Shown here piece after piece: positions 1 to 8,330 of a stretch of 14,032 nucleotides of DNA. A model generated the notes under the pieces. That model saw only the letters and a list, made by a program, of their open reading frames with translations, was not told the DNA's origin and did no database searches. The stretch is taken from assembly GCA_958405355.1 (NCBI GenBank), contig CATYEA010000027.1, positions 1 through 14,032 of the forward strand, written 5' to 3'. The stretch is from an uncultured Lachnospiraceae bacterium (GTDB lineage Bacteria; Bacillota; Clostridia; Lachnospirales; Lachnospiraceae). Made by a program: the position numbers and the translations under genes. Each line of letters starts with the position of its first letter. Position 1 is the stretch's first letter.

Positions 1-3000
1 AAAACCAAGAACCTTTAATGTTGCCAATTCCCGCTTACGTTCATTGATATTAATATTGTTCAGATTGTAAAGTACGACAAAGGCCAGCATGCCCGCCGAA
101 ATAATCAAAACGACAATAACGCTGTCCAGAACACCCAGCATATCTTCAATCTGGCTTTCCATATTGTTTGTATAAGATACGGTCAATATACTGTCATTTT
201 TCAGAAGTTCCTCACCCACCTGGGTCAGCTCGTCTTCGTATTCTTCTTTTAAATCCGCAAAAACACAATTGTACGACGGCGCCTTACCCGTCAGCTTTTC
301 ATAGAGCTGAGGCGCCACATAAATGTAATGAGATAAATAATTTTCACAGATATCCGTTACCGTTACCGTGATTTTTTCATCATCTTCCAGTTCAATCTGA
401 ATCTCGTTGCCTACAGAAACGCCCATATCTCTTGCAGCCTTTTCCGTCAATATGGCACTATCTTCCGTCATATACCATGTATCACCGGATACCCGGTCAT
501 TAAAGGTTACAAACTGATCCAGTTTTTCCAAACCGGATGGAATATAAAGATAAACATCTTTTTTCTCGTTTTCAAAGGTCACCTCTGACAGACGCATATA
601 ACCATCCATATAAGAACTGATCCGTTTATCGGATTCAAGCTCTTCATCCACCAGGGCCTTTTCTTCCGCATCAATGTCACCGTCAACGACAGCCATCAAA
701 TCATATACCTGAATTTTACGGTACTGTAATCTGGCAATATCCATAATGGAATCCTTCAGACCATATCCGACGATCATCAGAGCCATACAGCCCCCGATAC
801 CAAATATTGTCATAAAGAATCGTTTCTTATACCGCAAAAGATTCCGTACAGTTGACTTCCAGGTAAAATTCAGATTTCCCCAGATCCAAGGAATATGTTC
901 CAGGAACACCCGCTTACCGATCTTCGGCGCCTCCGGACGCATCAATTCTGCCGGCTGTGCCTGTAATGCCCGGTAACATGCGCTGATCGTTGCGACCATT
1001 GTGCATAAAATCGCTGCCCCCGATGCGGCCAAAGCATAACCCATATCATACGGAATGACTACATCCGGAATATGTACATACATAATCTTATATGCCGTAA
1101 CGATAATATATGGAAATACCTTCTGGCCAAATAATACGCCGAGGACAGACCCTCCCAGCGTTGCAGCCAGGGCATAGCCTACATATTTGACAGCAATCCA
1201 GAATTTGCTGTAACCCAGCGCCTTTAAGGTACCGATCTGAATCCGCTGTTCTTCCACCATACGGGTCATTGTCGTCAGGCTGACAAGAGCAGCCACAAGG
1301 AAAAACAGCACAGGGAATACCGAACCAATAGCCCGCATACGGTCTGCATTGTCCGAATAACCACTGTAGTCCGAATTACTGTCTCTATCGTTCACATACC
1401 AGGATGGCTTATCAATACCATCGATTTCATTTTTCGCATCCTGTATTTTAATTTCCGCATCGGAAATCTTTTCCTCTGCTTCTTTTTTACCTTTTTCGTA
1501 TTCTTCCCAGCCATCCGCCAATTTCTGTTCATTTTCGGCGATGGTCGCATAGGCCTCCGCAATTTGGGCTTCGCCGTCGTTCACCTGGCTCCAGCCACTG
1601 GTATAAGCACTCTCTCCGCTGGTCAACTGATTATAAGAATCCGCCAAAGTTTTTTCGGCTTCCGCCAGTGTGGTTTTCTGCTTCTCCAGTTCTTCTTTCC
1701 CAGACTCAAGCTGCTTCCGGCCCTCAGCAAGCTCAGCCTTCTTAGCTTCCAACTCGGTCTTTCCGGCCTCAAGCTCTGCCCGTCCGGCCGTAATCTCCGC
1801 TTCATGCTCCAGAGCTTCTTCAGCCGCCGGCCGCATAGTCTCCATGGCATCCAGATTTGCCTTCGCTTCCGCCATCTGGGCCTCTGTCTGGGCCACCGCT
1901 GCCCGAAGCTGTTCCGCCTGAGCCATCTGTTCCGGCGTCGCCATACCCACACCGATCAGTTTCTCCAACTGAGCCAACTGGTTTTTCAAGGTTTCCAGGC
2001 CGGACATACCGCCCTGGTACTGCTGCCATCCTGTCGCCAATCCGGCAATCAGGGCTTTGGCATCGGCTAGTCCCTGTTCCGCCGCCGCCAACTCACTATC
2101 CTTTTCGGAAAGGGTTTTTTCGGCCTCTGCAATCTGGGCCTCACCATCAACCAGTTTAGCCTCATTTTCCTCCAGGGTCTTTTCTGCTTCTGCTAACGCC
2201 GCCTTGCCCGACTCCATCTGAGCCTTCCCGCTGTTATACTGATTCCATCCGTCATCCAACGTTGTCCGGCTGTCATACAGCTTATTTTTTGCTTCCTGTA
2301 TATCATTTTCCGATGATGCCAGTTCCGCCTTGCCATCGGCCAACTCCGCTTCGCCGTCTTTTAATTCCTGCTCGGCCTCGGCCAGTTCGGATTCGGCTTC
2401 TTCTTTTGCTTCTTTCAGTTCAGACTCGGCCTCTGCAATCTTTTCATTGGCCTCATCCATGATCTCAGCGTAACGAATATCACAGCGGACATCCGAAATG
2501 CCTTCTACATTTTCTTTAACTTTATCAACGATTTCCGTATAGCTGTCCGTAAATGCCGTTGCATCTTTCGCACCTTCCACGGTCACATATGCCTGAGAAT
2601 AGACCTCCTGGTCAAAGCTTTCATCAGTCACATAAACAAACATGTCGATTTCACCGCTGCCGATATTTGTGCTTCCCCGGTTAAAGGATATGTACATCGG
2701 ACTGGAACAGGTTCCGACCACCGTATACACTTCCGTCGCTAAATTTTCTGAAAGCTCCTTATCCGTTCCTGATAAAAATGTCAGCGTATCACCAACCTGG
2801 ATACCATAGGATTTTGCCCCGTCCATATCAATGATACATTCGCCTTTCTTTTCCGGCAGCCGTCCCTCAGCCACATCGACCTGATTCATCGTCTCCGGCA
2901 GGGACTCCACATGAATGACCCGTTCACTCTCACCCATTAAGGCGAGAACATCAATCATATATCCCGGCTCAACCTTTTCCACACCCTCGACGGCCTGAAT

Positions 3001-3228
3001 CGCCTCGATATCATCTTCCGTCAGTCCGAGGGTACTTAATATCTTCATATCCATCATATTGTGTGCATCAAAATAGGCATCTCCCGAATACCGCATATCC
3101 GGCTCCGAAGCCCGAATGCCTGCAAAAAAGGCGACGCCAAGCGCAACAATAAAAAATATTGATAAAAATCGATTCAGACTATTCCGAATCTCCATACGAA
3201 AATCCTTCGCCAATGCCTTCTTTCTCAT
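1..3228 (-). CDS. Large FtsX/MacB-type ABC transporter permease with extracellular coiled-coil stalk (3' end outside window)
   Basis: The frame is open from the ATG at 3228 to base 1, giving 1076 codons without a stop. The start has GGAG placed 7 nt upstream and lies 12 nt after the ATPase stop. A first membrane helix lies at about residues 19-40, followed by a MacB-like extracellular domain. Two uninterrupted heptad arms (about 257-396 and 477-602) flank a linker. The motif PSWYVNDRD (W610), which recurs in this family, comes next, then helices from about 637 and the cytoplasmic motif QIGTLKALGY. A second half has a helix near 800-820, another extracellular domain, and a helix near 1030-1050. 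The visible end reads INERKRELATLKVLGF, the FtsX coupling-loop signature, so probably only the last one or two helices are missing (inferred). It should pair with the ATPase encoded just upstream. Mechanotransmission or export of a lipid or peptide is plausible, but the substrate cannot be read from the sequence. Confidence 0.93.
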   Translation of the reverse strand, partial: MRKKALAKDFRMEIRNSLNRFLSIFFIVALGVAFFAGIRASEPDMRYSGDAYFDAHNMMDMKILSTLGLTEDDIEAIQAVEGVEKVEPGYMIDVLALMGESERVIHVESLPETMNQVDVAEGRLPEKKGECIIDMDGAKSYGIQVGDTLTFLSGTDKELSENLATEVYTVVGTCSSPMYISFNRGSTNIGSGEIDMFVYVTDESFDQEVYSQAYVTVEGAKDATAFTDSYTEIVDKVKENVEGISDVRCDIRYAEIMDEANEKIAEAESELKEAKEEAESELAEAEQELKDGEAELADGKAELASSENDIQEAKNKLYDSRTTLDDGWNQYNSGKAQMESGKAALAEAEKTLEENEAKLVDGEAQIAEAEKTLSEKDSELAAAEQGLADAKALIAGLATGWQQYQGGMSGLETLKNQLAQLEKLIGVGMATPEQMAQAEQLRAAVAQTEAQMAEAKANLDAMETMRPAAEEALEHEAEITAGRAELEAGKTELEAKKAELAEGRKQLESGKEELEKQKTTLAEAEKTLADSYNQLTSGESAYTSGWSQVNDGEAQIAEAYATIAENEQKLADGWEEYEKGKKEAEEKISDAEIKIQDAKNEIDGIDKPSWYVNDRDSNSDYSGYSDNADRMRAIGSVFPVLFFLVAALVSLTTMTRMVEEQRIQIGTLKALGYSKFWIAVKYVGYALAATLGGSVLGVLFGQKVFPYIIVTAYKIMYVHIPDVVIPYDMGYALAASGAAILCTMVATISACYRALQAQPAELMRPEAPKIGKRVFLEHIPWIWGNLNFTWKSTVRNLLRYKKRFFMTIFGIGGCMALMIVGYGLKDSIMDIARLQYRKIQVYDLMAVVDGDIDAEEKALVDEELESDKRISSYMDGYMRLSEVTFENEKKDVYLYIPSGLEKLDQFVTFNDRVSGDTWYMTEDSAILTEKAARDMGVSVGNEIQIELEDDEKITVTVTDICENYLSHYIYVAPQLYEKLTGKAPSYNCVFADLKEEYEDELTQVGEELLKNDSILTVSYTNNMESQIEDMLGVLDSVIVVLIISAGMLAFVVLYNLNNININERKRELATLKVLGF

Positions 3229-3240
3229 AAGCACTCTCCA

Positions 3241-3945
3241 TTACCATTCAATTGTTTCCACAGATACCGGATTCTCGTTCACTGTCATTCCGGAGACTTT
3301 TCCGTTTTTTATCTTGATGACCCGGTCCGCCATCGGTGCAATTGCCGAATTGTGAGTTATGACGATGACCGTCATCCCCCGTTCCCGACACATATCCTGG
3401 AGCAATTTCAATATGGCTTTACCTGTGTTGTAATCCAAAGCGCCTGTCGGCTCATCGCAAAGCAGTAATTTCGGATTTTTGGCCAGGGCCCGTGCTATGG
3501 ACACCCTCTGCTGTTCACCACCGGACAACTGGGCCGGAAAATTCTTCATCCGGTCACCCAGCCCCACATCCTTTAAAACACTTCTCGCACTCAGAGGATC
3601 CCGGCAAATCTGCAGAGCCAGTTCCACATTTTCAAGGGCTGTCAGATTCGAAATCAGATTATAAAACTGGAACACAAATCCAATATCATCCCGCCGATAC
3701 CCTGTCAGCGCCCTCGGGTGATATTTGGAAATGTCTTTACCATCTACCCATATGGAACCGCTGGTCGCCGTATCCATACCTCCCAAAACGTTTAAAACCG
3801 TTGTTTTTCCGGCACCGCTGGGACCGACAATAACAACAAATTCACCTTTCATGATCTCAAAATCTATGCCATCTGCCGCACGGATCTCAATCTCACCCAT
3901 GCGGTAAATCTTCGTTACATTTTCCAGCTTTACATAAGCTTCCAT
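3241..3945 (-). CDS. ABC transporter ATP-binding protein, MacB/LolD-like
   Basis: This 234-residue protein is a complete nucleotide-binding domain. Walker A is GPSGAGKT (41-48), the Q-loop glutamine is Q93, the signature is LSGGEQQR (140-147), Walker B is LLLCDEP (160-166), the D-loop is GALD (168-171) and the switch histidine is H198. The sequence after Walker A and the FQFYNLI stretch are typical of the LolD/MacB group, which pairs with FtsX-fold permeases. The start at 3945 has a GGAGG site 7 nt upstream. The gene is first in a two-gene operon with the giant permease, 12 nt apart. The protein acts on the cytoplasmic side of the membrane, presumably as a homodimer under the single long permease chain (known for the family, inferred here). 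Confidence 0.95.
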   Translation of the reverse strand: MEAYVKLENVTKIYRMGEIEIRAADGIDFEIMKGEFVVIVGPSGAGKTTVLNVLGGMDTATSGSIWVDGKDISKYHPRALTGYRRDDIGFVFQFYNLISNLTALENVELALQICRDPLSARSVLKDVGLGDRMKNFPAQLSGGEQQRVSIARALAKNPKLLLCDEPTGALDYNTGKAILKLLQDMCRERGMTVIVITHNSAIAPMADRVIKIKNGKVSGMTVNENPVSVETIEW

Positions 3946-3977
3946 GTATTCGCCTCCTGCCTCATGTTAATATTTCA

Positions 3978-4006
3978 ATTATAAAACGTTTAAAGTTACA
4001 TTTCAA
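3978..4006 (-). promoter_or_regulatory. Promoter of the ATPase-permease operon
   Basis: On the minus strand a TTGAAA -35 box (4001-4006) is separated by 17 nt from a perfect TATAAT -10 box (3978-3983). This lies about 33 nt upstream of the ATPase start. It is also downstream of the terminator that ends the preceding operon, so it makes the ABC pair an independent transcription unit. Confidence 0.8.
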
Positions 4007-4066
4007 CACGCGTCAGAAATTTCACAAAAAGTTTAGATTTGGGTTCCGGTACAGGTTTCAGATATG

Positions 4067-4099
4067 AAAACAGCCGCCATTATAATATAATGACGGCTG
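4067..4099 (-). terminator. Intrinsic terminator of the liv / cytidylate-kinase-like operon
   Basis: An inverted repeat begins about 20 nt after the kinase-like stop codon. The outer arms CAGCCG/CGGCTG (4071-4076 and 4094-4099) are followed by one mismatch and an inner AT-rich stem with a tight loop. On the minus strand the stem is followed by TTTTC. The T-tract is short, so termination may be incomplete. Confidence 0.75.
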
Positions 4100-4119
4100 A
4101 ACAATCGTTTATTAACTGA

Positions 4120-4749
4120 TTATTTAATAGATAATCCCCGGACTTCCATGTAAGCTTTAATAGCTTCCACACAGCCCTCGAAACCAAGTTTGCTGCTGTC
4201 GAGGCACAGATCGTAATTCCGGGCATCGTACCATTCCTGACCGGTATGATATTTGTAATAGTCTCCCCGGTATTTATCTTTTTTCTGGATAAACCGACGC
4301 ATTTCATCTTCGGTCTTACTGAATTTCTTCATCGCCTGTTCCAGACAGAAATCAAACGGACCATGAACAAAGACACTGATCACATTATCATAGTCTTTCA
4401 AGACAAAATCTGCACAACGTCCGATGATCACACAGGATTCCTCTTCTGCAATCTGCTTAATGATCTTCGCCTGATAATTAAATAAATTATCTGTAGAAAC
4501 AAAATCATCACTGTCCGGCGGAAGTACCTCTCCGGTATAAACCTTCTTAGCAATCCGTCCTAAAATTCCGGACTTTGGTGCCTCGTCCGCTGCACCAAAA
4601 AGCTGCTCGCTGATTCCGCTTTCGTCAGATGCTAACCGGATAATTTCACGGTCATAAAAATGAATCCCCAAATCCTCCGCCAGCATTTTACCGACGGTTT
4701 TTCCGCCGCTTCCATACTGACGTGCAATGGTAATAACTGTATGGCTCAT
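4120..4749 (-). CDS. Cytidylate kinase-like family protein
   Basis: The 209-residue protein belongs to the cytidylate kinase-like (Cytidylate_kin_2) group of P-loop kinases. The N-terminus reads ITIARQYGSGGKTVG, the family's variant phosphate-binding loop in place of a classical GxxxxGKS. Further family features are FYDREII (31-37), IIGRCADFVL (108-117) with the conserved GR, and a basic lid-like stretch near 151-161. True CMP kinases (Cmk) have a different, more canonical sequence, so nucleotide specificity cannot be assigned. The start at 4749 has AGGAGG placed 7 nt upstream. It begins 11 nt after the livF stop and is followed by a terminator, so it is the last gene of the transporter operon. 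The functional link to transport is unexplained. Confidence 0.88.
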   Translation of the reverse strand: MSHTVITIARQYGSGGKTVGKMLAEDLGIHFYDREIIRLASDESGISEQLFGAADEAPKSGILGRIAKKVYTGEVLPPDSDDFVSTDNLFNYQAKIIKQIAEEESCVIIGRCADFVLKDYDNVISVFVHGPFDFCLEQAMKKFSKTEDEMRRFIQKKDKYRGDYYKYHTGQEWYDARNYDLCLDSSKLGFEGCVEAIKAYMEVRGLSIK

Positions 4750-4760
4750 GTGAATCCCTC

Positions 4761-5471
4761 CTATTCACCCAGATATGCCTTCTTCACCGATTCATCATTC
4801 ATCAGTTCCTTTGCATCCCCTTCAAGAACGATCTTACCTGTTTCCAGTACATATGCTCTGTCCGCAATGCTCAGGGCCTTTTTCGCATTCTGTTCAACCA
4901 GAAGAACGGTGGTTCCGCTGGCACTGACTTCTTTTATAATATCAAAAATCTCATTAACGAAAATCGGAGACAAACCCATAGATGGCTCATCCATAAGGAT
5001 GATCTTTGGATGGGACATAAGCGCACGGCCCATGGCCAGCATCTGCTGCTCACCGCCGGATAAAGTTCCGGCCAGCTGGTTCTTACGTTCTTCCAAACGT
5101 GGGAAACGTTTGTAAACCATCTGCAGAGACGCTTCGATTTCATTTTTATCTTTTCGGGTATAAGCACCCAGTTTCAAATTTTCCAAAACCGTTAATTCTG
5201 CAAACACACGGCGTCCTTCCGGTACATGGGCCATACCCAATGTGACAATTTTATGTCCCGGCATTTTGGTAATATTCGTTCCTTCAAATTCCACTGTTCC
5301 GCCTTTGGCCTCAACCAGTCCGGTAATTGTATGCAAAATGGTTGTCTTTCCGGCGCCGTTGGCACCAATGAGAGCGATAACCTCGCCTTCATTAACCTCG
5401 AAAGAGATTCCTTTGATTGCCTGAATAACACCATAATATACTTGTAAATCTGTAACTTTTAACATTGCCAT
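4761..5471 (-). CDS. livF: Branched-chain amino acid ABC transporter ATP-binding protein LivF
   Basis: The 236-residue ATPase has Walker A GANGAGKT (36-43), the LivF hallmark AHVPEGRRVF (81-90) in the Q-loop region, signature LSGGEQQMLA (137-146) and Walker B IILMDEP (157-163). LLVEQN at about 190-195 has glutamine in place of the switch histidine, as is usual in LivF. It forms the ATPase heterodimer with LivG, energising uptake through LivH and LivM. The ATG at 5471 has GGAGG 8 nt upstream, and the gene begins 12 nt after livG. Both ATPases end in AYLGE followed by TAG and a GGAGG site, a shared end that fits their paralogy. The substrate may be leucine, isoleucine and valine or another small amide or amino acid, since this family is broad. 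Confidence 0.95.
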   Translation of the reverse strand: MAMLKVTDLQVYYGVIQAIKGISFEVNEGEVIALIGANGAGKTTILHTITGLVEAKGGTVEFEGTNITKMPGHKIVTLGMAHVPEGRRVFAELTVLENLKLGAYTRKDKNEIEASLQMVYKRFPRLEERKNQLAGTLSGGEQQMLAMGRALMSHPKIILMDEPSMGLSPIFVNEIFDIIKEVSASGTTVLLVEQNAKKALSIADRAYVLETGKIVLEGDAKELMNDESVKKAYLGE

Positions 5472-5483
5472 GACATTGCCCTC

Positions 5484-6242
5484 CTACTCGCCCAGATATG
5501 CCGTGATAACCTTCGGGTCATTTAAAACATCCGTTGGTTCTCCGTGAGCCAGTTCCATACCGAAGTTCAGTACATAAAGATACTCACAAATACCGGATAC
5601 CAGTTTCATATCATGCTCAATCAGAAGAATGGTAATATGGAATTTATCACGGATCAACTGAATGGTGTCCATCAGTTCCTGGGTTTCATTCGGGTTCATA
5701 CCGGCCGCCGGTTCATCCAACAGCAAAAGTTTTGGTTCCGTAGCCAGTGCACGGGCAATCTCCAGCTTTCTCTGTTTACCATAAGGTAAATTCGATGCCA
5801 GTACATCCGCCTGTCCATCCAGATCAAATACCTTTAATATCTCAATAGCCCGCTCATCCATCTCTTTTTCCTTTTTAGAGTATTTCCCCAAATGGAAAAA
5901 GCTTTCAGCCAGACTATATTCCACATGATTGTGAAGAGCTACTTTAACATTGTCCAGCACAGTCATTTGGGAGAAAAGACGAATATTCTGGAAGGTTCTC
6001 GCAATACCCGACTTACAGATTTCTGTCGGTGCCTTTCCGACAAGATTTTCTCCATCCAATACGATGGTTCCTTCACTCGGTGCATACACACCGGTCAGCA
6101 GGTTAAATGCCGTCGTCTTACCTGCACCATTCGGGCCGATCAGGCCGACCAGACTTCCCTGCTCAATACTCATATTCAAATCATCAACAGCACGAAGGCC
6201 GCCAAAGGAGATTCCCAGGTGTTTCACTTCCAATAAAGCCAT
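5484..6242 (-). CDS. livG: Branched-chain amino acid ABC transporter ATP-binding protein LivG
   Basis: The 252-residue ATPase has Walker A GPNGAGKT (36-43), the LivG-type sequence GIARTFQNIRLF (79-90) with Q85, signature region LPYGKQRKLE (152-161), Walker B LLLLDEP (172-178) and LLIEHDMKLV (207-216) with the switch histidine H210. The signature lacks the canonical SGG (PYG instead), a change common in LivG proteins. The extended segment between Q-loop and signature, and the final AYLGE, also match LivG. It starts one nucleotide after the livM stop, with GGAGG upstream inside the end of livM, so translational coupling is likely. It pairs with LivF on the inner face of the membrane. Confidence 0.95.
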   Translation of the reverse strand: MALLEVKHLGISFGGLRAVDDLNMSIEQGSLVGLIGPNGAGKTTAFNLLTGVYAPSEGTIVLDGENLVGKAPTEICKSGIARTFQNIRLFSQMTVLDNVKVALHNHVEYSLAESFFHLGKYSKKEKEMDERAIEILKVFDLDGQADVLASNLPYGKQRKLEIARALATEPKLLLLDEPAAGMNPNETQELMDTIQLIRDKFHITILLIEHDMKLVSGICEYLYVLNFGMELAHGEPTDVLNDPKVITAYLGE

Positions 6243-6243
6243 C

Positions 6244-7215
6244 CTATTCGCCCTCCTTCTGAATACTCATTGCCTTTTTGAGGTTTCGTTTTTCAATCAT
6301 CGCCATACGGAACTTGGAGTTATTAAAGAGCATCATCGCAATCAGCACGATCGCATAGAGCAGCATACGGAAATCTGCCGCACTACGAAGAACTTCCGGA
6401 AGGGCTGTTAAAATAACGGCCGCAATGATCGCTCCTTTAATATTTCCCATACCGCCGAGTACGACCATAACAAGGATCTCGATGGATTTATTATAGTCAA
6501 AATTTCCCGGTTTCAAAATACCTACGTTATGGGCATAAAATACACCGGCCATTCCGGCAAAGAAACCAGAGATAACAAAGGCCATTGTTTTAAACTTGCT
6601 GACTTTAATACCAACAGCTTCCGCTGCAATATAATTGTCACGCACCGCACAGATGGCACGGCCATGTCTGGATTTTACCAGATTGGAAATGACAAGAATC
6701 GTCAGCAAAACAAATATATAAACGAACGTAAAGTTTTTATAATTGCTGTAGGCTCCGATACCGGAAAGTCCTTTGGCACCGCCTGTAAAACCTAAAAAGT
6801 TAATAACAGACTTAATGATTTCACCAAATCCCAGTGTAACAATTGCCAGATAATCACCCTTCAGACGAAGTACCGGCAGACCGATGATCAAACTGAACAC
6901 GGCCGCAACAATACCGCCGACCAAAAGACCGATCAAAAGTTCAATCTGCGGCGGAAGGTCCAGTGCGTTCGTCGTCAGAGCCCCCGCATAAGCACCAATC
7001 GACATAAATCCTGCATGCCCCAATGTCAGTTCCCCAAGGAAACCAACCAACAGACAAAGAGAAACCGCCAGCATAACATTAATACAACATGGAATAATAA
7101 TGGACATAGCCTGGCGTCCAAGCAATCCGCCATAAATTAATGCCATAACAACGCCATAGGCAACAAGCGCCAAAATAACATTTATAATTACTGATTTATT
7201 AATTTTCTTATTCAC
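6244..7215 (-). CDS. livM: Branched-chain amino acid ABC transporter permease LivM
   Basis: This hydrophobic permease has about nine predicted membrane segments. The family motif LGELTLGHAGFMSIGAY lies near residues 60-76, and an EAA-type coupling loop (GRAICAVRDNYIAAEAVGIK) near 185-204. ILVMVVLGGMGNIKGA follows at about 247-262. Two GTG starts are possible. One at 7224 directly abuts the livH stop but has only a weak ribosome site. The GTG at 7215 has AGGTGG five nucleotides upstream, overlapping the end of livH, so I chose 7215, giving 323 residues. No ATG lies near the N-terminus. LivM forms the membrane channel with LivH. The stop lies one nucleotide before livG. Confidence 0.93.
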   Translation of the reverse strand: MNKKINKSVIINVILALVAYGVVMALIYGGLLGRQAMSIIIPCCINVMLAVSLCLLVGFLGELTLGHAGFMSIGAYAGALTTNALDLPPQIELLIGLLVGGIVAAVFSLIIGLPVLRLKGDYLAIVTLGFGEIIKSVINFLGFTGGAKGLSGIGAYSNYKNFTFVYIFVLLTILVISNLVKSRHGRAICAVRDNYIAAEAVGIKVSKFKTMAFVISGFFAGMAGVFYAHNVGILKPGNFDYNKSIEILVMVVLGGMGNIKGAIIAAVILTALPEVLRSAADFRMLLYAIVLIAMMLFNNSKFRMAMIEKRNLKKAMSIQKEGE

Positions 7216-7224
7216 GACAGCCAC

Positions 7225-8112
7225 CTACACTTTCTCTGCTTTCATCTTACCAAGCAAACCGGACGGTTTAACTAATAAAACGATAACAAGCACACCGAAA
7301 ACAATGGCGTCCGCAAGCTGAGTAGAAATATACGCCTTCGACAAACTCTCAATAATTCCGAGCACAATTCCTCCAAGCATGGCTCCCGGAATACTTCCGA
7401 TACCGCCAAGAACCGCCGCAACGAAGGCTTTGATACCCGGCAAAGCACCCAATGTCGGAGATAAAGACTCATACTGACAGATAAACAGAATACCGGCCAC
7501 CGCCGCTAAGGCCGAGCCAATAGCAAACGTCATAGAAATTGTTTTATTTACATTGATACCCATCAGGGCAGCTGCACCTTTATCTTCGGACACAGCCCTC
7601 ATAGCACTTCCCGCCTTTGTTTTATTAATGAACCAGGTCAGAACTGCCATAGCGATTACCGTTACGATCAAAGTTACTATTGTAATTCCGGAAATGTGAA
7701 TACCTCCGATTTTTATCGACGGCACTTTGATTATCGAACCAAAAGGAATCGGCGTTGCTTTAAATATGATCAAAGCAACATTCTGTAAAAAGTAACTTAC
7801 ACCGATCGCTGTGATAAGTACGGCCAGCGACGGCGCATTACGCAGCGGTTTATACGCAATACGTTCCACCAGAATTCCGAGAACCGCACAGACAATAATG
7901 GTCAATAAAATACATACCGGCGCTGGAAGTCCCAATAATGCCGCGAATACATAAAGTGCGTATGCACCTACCATAATAATGTCTCCATGAGCAAAGTTAA
8001 TCATCTTTGCAATACCATAAACCATGGTATACCCCAGGGCAATCAGGGCATAAATACTCCCTGTCCTCAGTCCGTTGATTAACTGCTCCACAAGATTATT
8101 AATCAGACTCAT
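7225..8112 (-). CDS. livH: Branched-chain amino acid ABC transporter permease LivH
   Basis: The protein has 295 residues, the usual LivH size. Near the N-terminus it reads GSIYALIALGYTMVYGI (about 18-34) followed by MINFAHGD (37-44), the LivH signature. An EAA-type loop, AMRAVSEDKGAAALMGINV, lies near 170-188, and VLGGIGSIPGAMLGG near 234-248. About eight membrane segments are expected. The start at 8112 is set by AGGTGGAGG immediately upstream. The frame stays open to 8283, but that stretch overlaps a promoter and a terminator and is not coding. The gene is followed directly by livM, whose ribosome site overlaps the livH stop. LivH and LivM together form the translocation pathway for the ligand delivered by LivK. 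Confidence 0.95.
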   Translation of the reverse strand: MSLINNLVEQLINGLRTGSIYALIALGYTMVYGIAKMINFAHGDIIMVGAYALYVFAALLGLPAPVCILLTIIVCAVLGILVERIAYKPLRNAPSLAVLITAIGVSYFLQNVALIIFKATPIPFGSIIKVPSIKIGGIHISGITIVTLIVTVIAMAVLTWFINKTKAGSAMRAVSEDKGAAALMGINVNKTISMTFAIGSALAAVAGILFICQYESLSPTLGALPGIKAFVAAVLGGIGSIPGAMLGGIVLGIIESLSKAYISTQLADAIVFGVLVIVLLVKPSGLLGKMKAEKV

Positions 8113-8156
8113 TACCCTCCACCTTTCTATTTTTTGTATTACCGAACTAACTATAT

Positions 8157-8185
8157 ATTTTAATATAATCATTTCTCGCTTGCAA
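8157..8185 (-). promoter_or_regulatory. Secondary promoter in front of livH
   Basis: On the minus strand TTGCAA (8180-8185) and TAAAAT (8157-8162) are separated by exactly 17 nt, about 45 nt upstream of the livH start. The element lies downstream of the post-livK terminator, so it would supply transcription of livHMGF independently of livK. Both boxes deviate from consensus, so strength is probably moderate. Confidence 0.6.
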
Positions 8186-8260
8186 GGATTAATGCGTAAA
8201 AATCCAATTTTTGTCAGGAAAACACGAAAAAAATAAAGCCATTTATTATTATCCATGAAG

Positions 8261-8296
8261 AAAAACGCCAATATCCCTGTCACGGGACATCGGCGT
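8261..8296 (-). terminator. Strong intrinsic terminator between livK and livH
   Basis: On the minus strand ACGCCGATGTCCC (8296-8284) pairs with GGGATATTGGCGT (8277-8265). This is a 13-bp stem with two G-T pairs and a 6-nt loop, followed by a T-rich tract (TTTTTCTTC). It begins 34 nt after the livK stop. It should release most livK transcripts and let only a fraction continue into livH. Confidence 0.85.
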
Positions 8297-8330
8297 CTCT
8301 TTTAATCCGACACAAACCTGTCAGATGAAA

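Noticed and set aside
1564..2159. Several plus- and minus-strand open frames opposite or within the permease coiled-coil region
   Set aside because: They are by-products of the repetitive Glu/Ala/Leu-rich codons of the permease heptads, with no ribosome sites and low-complexity products.
8113..8283. N-terminal extension of livH (57 codons in frame)
   Set aside because: It overlaps the livH promoter and part of the livK terminator, lacks a ribosome site, and does not resemble LivH. The start at 8112 has a good ribosome site and gives family length.
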